NCBI GenBank assembly: GCA_046297695.1
Contig: JBKBHF010000004.1
Location: forward strand, 60,041-124,040
Source: Permianibacter sp046297695
GTDB lineage: Bacteria > Pseudomonadota > Gammaproteobacteria > Enterobacterales > Permianibacteraceae
Direction of reading: 5' to 3'
DNA: 64,000 bases
Positions 59,305-64,000 of this stretch are shown here, piece after piece (within the stretch, counting starts at the first letter, position 1; each line of letters begins with the position of its first letter). The notes under the pieces were generated by a model. It ran no database searches and was not told the DNA's origin. It saw nothing but the letters and a program-made list of their open reading frames with translations. Both the position numbers and the translations under genes were made by a program.

Positions 59305-59712
59305 GTGAAATTGATAAGTGTCTTATTGTCCGCGTTGCTTACACTGTCGATGTCCGGCTGCGCGACAATTTTCGAAAGCTCAAGCCAGACTATTCGTACA
59401 ATAACAACCGACAATCAAAACCCTCGTGATACGCGTTGTACGCTCACAAATGAAGAGGGCGAATGGACTGTAATCGCCGACACGTCCGCCATGATTCACC
59501 GAGATGGCAACCCGATGAAGGTAAAATGTGACAATCAGCAACAAATTGGTGAAGCGACTGTAAATCCCTCTTTTATGCCAGGCTACCTACTTTTGGATAT
59601 TGTTTGGGACGCGTGCATTCTGACGGCCTCTTGCATTATCGACGGAGCCACCAATGCATTTTATGAGTATCCAGAACAGATCGTCATCCCGATGCGTCCA
59701 AAATCACAATGA
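59305..59712 (+). CDS. small lipoprotein in AT-richer DNA
   Basis: A 135-residue lipoprotein. GTG start at 59305 with GGGAG nine bases upstream; signal VKLISVLLSALLTLSMSGCA with lipobox MSGC. The mature part (ATIFESSSQTIRTITTDNQN, CTLTNEEGEWTVIAD, MKVKCDNQQQIGEA) resembles a family of small lipoproteins in gammaproteobacteria that begin CATIF and contain CTLTN..G.W. It lies in a segment (about 59165-59960) clearly richer in A+T than its flanks, so recent acquisition is plausible. Own terminator. Function unknown. Confidence 0.75.
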   Translation: MKLISVLLSALLTLSMSGCATIFESSSQTIRTITTDNQNPRDTRCTLTNEEGEWTVIADTSAMIHRDGNPMKVKCDNQQQIGEATVNPSFMPGYLLLDIVWDACILTASCIIDGATNAFYEYPEQIVIPMRPKSQ

Positions 59713-59729
59713 ATAATAAATCTTTTGAC

Positions 59730-59754
59730 GAGCGCCAAATGGCGCTCTTTTTTT
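59730..59754 (+). terminator. intrinsic terminator
   Basis: GAGCGCC-AAAT-GGCGCTC followed by seven T residues, 18 bp after the lipoprotein stop. Confidence 0.9.
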
Positions 59755-60017
59755 AGTGCCGTTACTTAAGCATTATATCAGTCCTCTATTTCGACTATCG
59801 AAGACGTAACAAGGGCTACATCGCTTTTTTGCTTTCAGTGAACTTAGTGTTTTCGGTTTTGAAGGAGAAAAAACATCACCGCGCTTTGATTCATCGAATC
59901 ATGAACTACCACACTTAAAATACATAGAAGTGAGTTCAGCTCCAGTAGGTACCAACCAGATTGGGCGAGATGGTTGACTCCTGCCATAATCATCCCTTCC
60001 CACGTCTGGATTGGCCG

Positions 60018-61241
60018 ATGATGAGCACGCTCCCCGCCGACAAATTCGATTGCGATCTATTGGTCATTGGCGCCGGCATTCACGGCGCTGCCGTTGCCCG
60101 TGAAGCGGCTGCCCGCGGCTGGAGTGTCATCGTCCTGGAGCAGTATGCCGAGCCGGCCGCTGCCACGTCTTCACGCTCCAGCAAGCTCATCCACGGCGGT
60201 CTGCGCTACCTCGAAACCGGTCAGCTCAAACTGGTGTACGAATGCCTGCGCGAGCAGAAAATTCTGCTGCGCACTGCACCGCAGCTGGTGCACCGGCAGC
60301 GCTTCACCATCCCGATCATGCCCGGCATGCGCCGGCCCGGCTGGCTCATTCATGCCGGCTTGTGGCTTTATTGTCTGCTTGGCGGCGCCCGGCCGAAGCG
60401 GCACAGCGCCCGCCACGCGGCGGCCGACGGCCTGCTGGCCCGCAGCGACCAGTACCTGCTGAGTTACCAGGACGCCCAGACCGACGATGCCCCGCTGACG
60501 GCGGCGGTGCTGAAAAGCGCCGAGCTGATGGGCGCCCGTCTGCACTACCAGACCCGGGTCGAAAGCCTCGATTTGGAGCCCGCTGGCGTGCGCATCCAGG
60601 CGTGCGGCGACCAGGGCGAGCACCTCACCCTGCGCGCGCGCGCCGTCGCGAACCTGAGCGGCCCCTGGCTGCCCCAGCTACTTGCCCGGGTCAGCCCGGC
60701 ACTGCCAATCCCGGCGACCGAATGGATCAAGGGCAGCCACATCGTCCTGCCGAATGCCCCCAAACAGGGCTGCTACTACCTCGAAGCCGAAGACGGCCGG
60801 GCCGTGTTCGTCATGCCTTGGCGTGGCCAGCGGCTGGTCGGGACCACCGAGACCCGGTTTACCGGCGATCCCGCCAACGTGACGCCGGACGAAGCCGAGA
60901 TCGACTACCTGCTGCGCACCCACAACCGCTATTTCGCGCCGCAGTTTCACCGCAGCGATGTGCTCGACAGCTGGAGCGGCCTGCGCTTGTTGCCGGCCGG
61001 CGACGGCAGCGCCTTCAAACGGCCACGCGATTCGATTCTGCTGACCGATCGTGATGCGGCGCCGCGGCTGATCAGCCTGATCGGCGGCAAGCTGACCTCG
61101 CACCGGGCAACGGCCGAACAGATTTGTCATCGACTCGCGGCCACGCTGCCGCGCAAAACGGTGCGGGCCGACACCCGTCGGCAACTGTTGCCGGCTGTCG
61201 TTTTGCCGTCGACCGCGACCGTGCCATCGCCGCACAAGTAA
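60018..61241 (+). CDS. short GlpD-like FAD-dependent glycerol-3-phosphate dehydrogenase
   Basis: A 407-residue DAO-superfamily flavoprotein. The FAD motif is LLVIGAGIHGAAVAREAAARG; SSRSSKLIHGGLRYLETGQL and LVYECLREQKILLRTAPQLV are strong GlpD signatures, as are KGSHIVLP and LISLIGGKLTSHRATAEQI at the end. E. coli GlpD has about 500 residues; here the C-terminal helical DAO_C domain is absent and the protein ends 30 residues after GGKLTSHR. Two adjacent ATGs (60018, 60021) are possible starts; a longer frame starts with TTG at 59961. It should oxidise glycerol-3-phosphate or a related compound and pass electrons to quinone; no glp neighbours. Confidence 0.85.
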   Translation: MMSTLPADKFDCDLLVIGAGIHGAAVAREAAARGWSVIVLEQYAEPAAATSSRSSKLIHGGLRYLETGQLKLVYECLREQKILLRTAPQLVHRQRFTIPIMPGMRRPGWLIHAGLWLYCLLGGARPKRHSARHAAADGLLARSDQYLLSYQDAQTDDAPLTAAVLKSAELMGARLHYQTRVESLDLEPAGVRIQACGDQGEHLTLRARAVANLSGPWLPQLLARVSPALPIPATEWIKGSHIVLPNAPKQGCYYLEAEDGRAVFVMPWRGQRLVGTTETRFTGDPANVTPDEAEIDYLLRTHNRYFAPQFHRSDVLDSWSGLRLLPAGDGSAFKRPRDSILLTDRDAAPRLISLIGGKLTSHRATAEQICHRLAATLPRKTVRADTRRQLLPAVVLPSTATVPSPHK

Positions 61242-61319
61242 GCGGCTGCCGGGCCGGTGACGGCATCCGCGCAAACCGGTTAGGCTGGCAGCAATCGCCT
61301 TTTCGTTTGGAGCTCGGCC

Positions 61320-61919
61320 ATGAGCAGTCCGTTTTTTGCCTACCTCGCACGCCTGCGTTACATCGAACGCTGGGGCTTGAAGCGCAATGCGCTGCGCGAA
61401 AACGTCATGGAGCATTCGTTTGAAGTGGCCGCCATTGCCCATGCGCTGGCAACCATCCGCAACCAGCTGTTCGGCGGTCAGGTCAACGCCGATCAGATTG
61501 CCGTGACCGCGCTGTATCACGACGCCAGCGAAGTCTTCACCGGCGATTTGCCATCGCCGGTCAAATACCACTCCCCGGCCATTCGCGATGCTTACAAGGC
61601 CATCGAAGCACAGGCCCAAACCGATTTGCTGGCGATGCTGCCGGCACCTTTGCAGGCCAGTTACCGGCCGCTGCTACTCGATCAGGCCATGTCCGCCGAA
61701 CAGCATGAACTCATCAAAGCGGCCGACACCATTGCCGCCTGCCTGAAATGCCGCAGCGAGTTGTTGGCCGGCAATGGCGAATTCAAAGTTGCCGCCGAAG
61801 ACATCGAAGCACGCCTGCAGGCGCTCCGCTTGCCCGAGGTGGACTACTTCATGCGCGAGTTCGCGCCAGCCTTCGAGCTGACGCTGGACGAAATCTGCGT
61901 ATCCAAACCCAGTCAGTGA
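61320..61919 (+). CDS. yfbR: 5'-deoxynucleotidase YfbR
   Basis: A 199-residue HD-domain phosphohydrolase that removes the phosphate from deoxynucleoside 5'-monophosphates. Metal ligands line up with E. coli YfbR: His32 (MEHSFEVA), His67-Asp68 (LYHDASE) and Asp136 (AADTIAA). FTGDLPSPVKYHSP is the family-specific block. Length is identical to E. coli (199). Single gene, 78 bp after the GlpD-like gene. Confidence 0.95.
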   Translation: MSSPFFAYLARLRYIERWGLKRNALRENVMEHSFEVAAIAHALATIRNQLFGGQVNADQIAVTALYHDASEVFTGDLPSPVKYHSPAIRDAYKAIEAQAQTDLLAMLPAPLQASYRPLLLDQAMSAEQHELIKAADTIAACLKCRSELLAGNGEFKVAAEDIEARLQALRLPEVDYFMREFAPAFELTLDEICVSKPSQ

Positions 61920-62416
61920 TGCGGTCGGTCGCGGCTCGGTAACCACCGCGGCAACGATAGCCAAAGATTGCCTTCTGCAACGGCCGCTGCACGATAACGG
62001 TCGGATTGCGCCAGCCGCGACGATCGATGCGTCGCCATCGCCTCGCGCAACCCGGCATATCTCAACGACGGCATGGCCGCCCACTCAACATGGAGCAGAC
62101 GGCACCACCGCGCCGAACCAAACCAACCGGACAATCGGCCGGGGGCAGCCGAGTCAGCGGAGCGGAATACCGGGAGTGCAAACCGCATCGTAACGGCGGA
62201 AGAAAGCCTGAGCAGAGAGACGGATAAGCCGGAAGACCAGGCTGGAAACGACTGAACGAAGAACAGCGAAATGGCCGGATTCAAGACGGGGAACGGCGAC
62301 AGGGAGAGCGGGAACTACAGGAACTACGGGGACTAAAAACAGGAACTACGAGAGGGGGAGAGTGGCGAGCCGCAGAGCATGACTCAATACGGCCCGCCAA
62401 AAACGCCAGTCGGCAA
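61920..62416. other. gap with no convincing gene; possible Rho-dependent terminator
   Basis: About 500 bp between yfbR and the histone-like gene. A 123-codon minus-strand frame (61913-62284) does not look like a protein and overlaps yfbR. The stretch 62280-62380, read on the minus strand, is C-rich, G-poor and holds three direct copies of GTAGTTCC (62311-62318, 62320-62327, 62342-62349). No intrinsic terminator follows the histone-like gene, so this may be a rut-type region. Confidence 0.4.
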
Positions 62417-62782
62417 TTAGGCAGCAACAGCGGCCTTCTTACGACGACGACGCTTCTTCGGCTTGTCAACAGCAGCCATGGTCTTGGTCTCGAACTTGGC
62501 GAAGGCCTTTTCGAGTTTCGCCTTGAAGCGGGCCAGTTGCTTGGCCTGACGCTCTTTCATTTTGGCGATTTTCTTCTTGGCAGCAGCCAGGCGACGGGCA
62601 CGGGCAGCGGCTTCACGCTTGGCGGCACGCTCTTCCTTGCTCACTTTCGGGGCTGCTTTCTTGGCCTTGACGGCCTTCACTTTGCGCGGGGCTTTCGCCT
62701 TCGCAGCTTTTGCTTTACGCGGGGCTTTTGCCTTGACGGCTTTAGCCGGTTTCTTTGCCTTTGCTTTGGTCGCTTTTGCCAT
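62417..62782 (-). CDS. histone H1-like Lys/Ala-rich DNA-binding protein
   Basis: A 121-residue protein made almost entirely of Ala, Lys, Arg and Pro: MAKATKAKAKKPAKAVKAKA at the N-terminus with KAPRKAK repeats, a helical middle rich in charged residues (RQAKQLARFKAKLEKAFAKF) and a basic end KPKKRRRRKKAAVAA. It is similar in composition to eukaryotic H1 tails and bacterial AlgP/HctA-type proteins, which bind DNA non-specifically. GGAG lies nine bases before the ATG. The low complexity prevents closer assignment. Confidence 0.82.
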   Translation of the reverse strand: MAKATKAKAKKPAKAVKAKAPRKAKAAKAKAPRKVKAVKAKKAAPKVSKEERAAKREAAARARRLAAAKKKIAKMKERQAKQLARFKAKLEKAFAKFETKTMAAVDKPKKRRRRKKAAVAA

Positions 62783-63325
62783 TTTTGATTTCTCCAGTCA
62801 GGTAGCGGTTAACGCTACGGCGCTGAGTATATACAAGTTTTTTTCCTTGGTGAAATTTTGGGCAGCTTTTTTTGCGCAAAAAGGCAAATTTTTTGTCCTT
62901 TGCAGCCCGTTTTTGGATCAAAAACGGCGTCATCACATCGGTGAACGCCGTTTTGATCATCGTGACGAGACAAAAGGGCGGATCGGATTGGCTTTCGTGA
63001 AGACTGGCGATCCGGTTTTGGCTCGGTTTGCGGACCCCTTGCAGTCCCATTTGCGGGCCGGATTCTGATCGGCCCCGACGGTAATCAGTGACCCGTTCAA
63101 TACGATCCGCGCGCCTCCCCTGATGGTGGTCAGGACCCGTCATGGCGATCCAAAAGCGCGAAAGATCGGACCACGACTGCCGTAAATTGTCAGGGCCATT
63201 GCGCAATGACGGTTCAGCAAGCGCTTATCGCTCCGATTGAGCCGGTCGATTTCCCCGCGCCAGCCGTTTGTGACCATACTGCATCGCGGTTGTGACCATC
63301 TTCCCCCTGCAGAAGGAGCACGCTC
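62783..63325. other. promoter region and gap between histone-like gene and dps
   Basis: About 540 bp without a convincing gene. It begins with an A/T-tract-rich stretch (62820-62915, many T and A runs) directly upstream of the histone-like gene, which is likely curved DNA. A near-perfect hairpin follows at 62916-62958. The right half should hold the dps promoter. Open frames crossing it on both strands lack protein-like composition. Confidence 0.45.
62916..62958. repeat. long inverted repeat in the histone/dps intergenic region
   Basis: GATCAAAAACGGCGT pairs with ACGCCGTTTTGATC (one bulged base) around a 14-base loop. It could act as a terminator for read-through, an operator or a protein-binding cruciform; there is no T-run directly after the stem. 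Confidence 0.6.
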
Positions 63326-63793
63326 ATGGATATCAATATCGGGATCAGCAACAGCCACCGCGAAGCGATTGCCAATGGCCTGTCGCGGCTGCTCGCCGAC
63401 AGCTACACGCTGTACCTGAAAACCCATAACTACCACTGGAACGTCACCGGTCCGATGTTCAACACCCTGCACCTGATGTTCGAAGGACAATATAACGAGC
63501 TGGCCTTGGCGGTGGATGCGATTGCCGAACGGATCCGCGCGCTCGGCTTTCCGGCACCCGGCACTTATCGCGAATTCGCTACGCTGACCCGGATCCCGGA
63601 AGACACCGACAAGCCGGATGCGAAGGAGATGATTCGCCGGCTGGTGCTCGGCCAGGAACAGGTCGTTCGCACCGCCCGCGAACTGTTCCCGCTGGTCGAT
63701 GAAGCCAGCGACGAACCCACCGCCGATCTGCTGACCCAACGGATGAACCTGCACGAGAAGAACGCGTGGATGCTGCGCGCCTTGCTTGAGTAA
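63326..63793 (+). CDS. dps: Dps DNA-protection ferritin
   Basis: A 155-residue Dps-family miniferritin. Ferroxidase ligands expected at the dimer interface are present: His37 (NYHWNVTGP), His49 (TLHLMFE), Asp64 and Glu68 (AVDAIAERIRALG). It oxidises Fe(II) with hydrogen peroxide and stores the iron, protecting DNA in stationary phase. The N-terminus (MDINIGISNSHREAIANGLS) lacks the Lys-rich tail used by E. coli Dps for DNA binding; the neighbouring histone-like protein might fill that role. AAGGAG precedes ATG 63326. Confidence 0.96.
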   Translation: MDINIGISNSHREAIANGLSRLLADSYTLYLKTHNYHWNVTGPMFNTLHLMFEGQYNELALAVDAIAERIRALGFPAPGTYREFATLTRIPEDTDKPDAKEMIRRLVLGQEQVVRTARELFPLVDEASDEPTADLLTQRMNLHEKNAWMLRALLE

Positions 63794-63902
63794 GCAAGCT
63801 TGTCGGAACGGCGTTGGCTGCGACACCGGCCAGCGCAATCGTGGCTAACGCCGCACCCCACAAATCTCGGACAAAACCAAACCTGATTAGGTAGCTGTCT
63901 CA

Positions 63903-63925
63903 GCGGGCGCAGCAATTGCGCCCGC
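63903..63925. terminator. hairpin between dps and the insertion sequence
   Basis: GCGGGCGCA-GCAAT-TGCGCCCGC, a 9-bp stem without T-run. It lies just inside the putative IS left end and may belong to the element, where it would block read-through into the transposase gene. Confidence 0.5.
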
Positions 63926-63969
63926 CATGTCGGCATGGTAGCGGCATTCTGTTTATAGGGGATGCCGCG

Positions 63970-64000
63970 ATGGCCATGAATCGCATTCAATTCCAAGCCG
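63970..64000 (+). mobile_element. start of an IS1595-type transposase gene (partial)
   Basis: The last 31 bases read ATG GCC ATG AAT CGC and translate as MAMNRIQFQA. IS1595-family transposases typically begin with MAMNRVQFQ-like sequences before their zinc-ribbon domain, so an insertion sequence probably starts here and continues beyond the window. Its left end is probably in 63885-63900 (TTAGGTAGCTGTCTCAGC). Only ten residues are visible. Confidence 0.5.

Noticed and set aside
61913..62284. 123-codon minus-strand frame as a gene
   Set aside because: It overlaps yfbR, lacks a ribosome site, and its Ser/Arg/Trp-rich translation does not resemble a folded protein.
62742..63206. 154-codon minus-strand frame crossing the histone-gene promoter
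   Set aside because: It overlaps the histone-like start in another frame and runs through the inverted repeat; composition is not protein-like.

Overview
The window looks like chromosomal DNA of a free-living, respiring, high-GC gammaproteobacterium; the genus cannot be told from sequence alone. Supporting this are two TonB-dependent receptors and other outer-membrane or periplasmic proteins, a GspA/GspB pair of type II secretion, a RegB/RegA-type two-component pair, a UbiH-family flavin monooxygenase, an ECF sigma/anti-sigma pair, kbl-tdh and gcvT-gcvH-gcvP. Most of it is dense housekeeping sequence. Many convergent genes share one perfect bidirectional hairpin terminator.

Layout. 1-5.1 kb: start of an RlmI-type rRNA methyltransferase gene (cut by the edge), envelope proteins, a DUF3106 pair, a BsuPI-domain protein and a glutathione S-transferase. 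5.3-10.1 kb: glycine cleavage genes gcvT-gcvH-gcvP on the minus strand. 10.2-16.4 kb: diguanylate cyclase, UbiH-family monooxygenase, MipA-like porin, SlyD, and a secreted M1 aminopeptidase. 16.3-18.7 kb: a lower-GC insert with two orphan exported proteins, bracketed by a duplicated 3' end of the aminopeptidase gene. 18.9-24.4 kb: an SDR/lipoprotein/membrane-protein operon, a CDF metal exporter, and kbl-tdh for threonine breakdown, which feeds glycine to the gcv system. 24.4-36.1 kb: gamma-glutamyltransferase, a TonB receptor, YccF, YhhN and CoA-binding genes, then the most unusual locus: a second TonB receptor followed by two tandem genes that each fuse a chalcone-isomerase-like domain to a TonB C-terminal domain. 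36.5-44.1 kb: malate dehydrogenase, PAS-GGDEF protein, a solute-binding-protein remnant, gabT and three periplasmic solute-binding proteins without permeases. 44.1-52.1 kb: recG, DUF6249/sigma/anti-sigma, RegA/RegB-like genes, rhodanese-methyltransferase and DUF418. 52.1-64 kb: gspA-gspB, cca, two RNA methyltransferases, an AT-richer lipoprotein gene, a short GlpD-like oxidoreductase, yfbR, a histone-like protein, dps, and the first codons of an IS1595-type transposase at the right edge.

The candidate undescribed system is the receptor plus two chalcone-isomerase-like/TonB fusions (30516-36106). It would be a locus-dedicated energy transducer with an extra periplasmic domain. The second noteworthy structure is the 2.2-kb insert with gene-end duplication (16328-18738): the two copies differ only by synonymous changes, as expected if an integrating element carried its own version of the target gene's end. 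No CRISPR array, rRNA or tRNA gene was seen. Base-composition statements are by eye.
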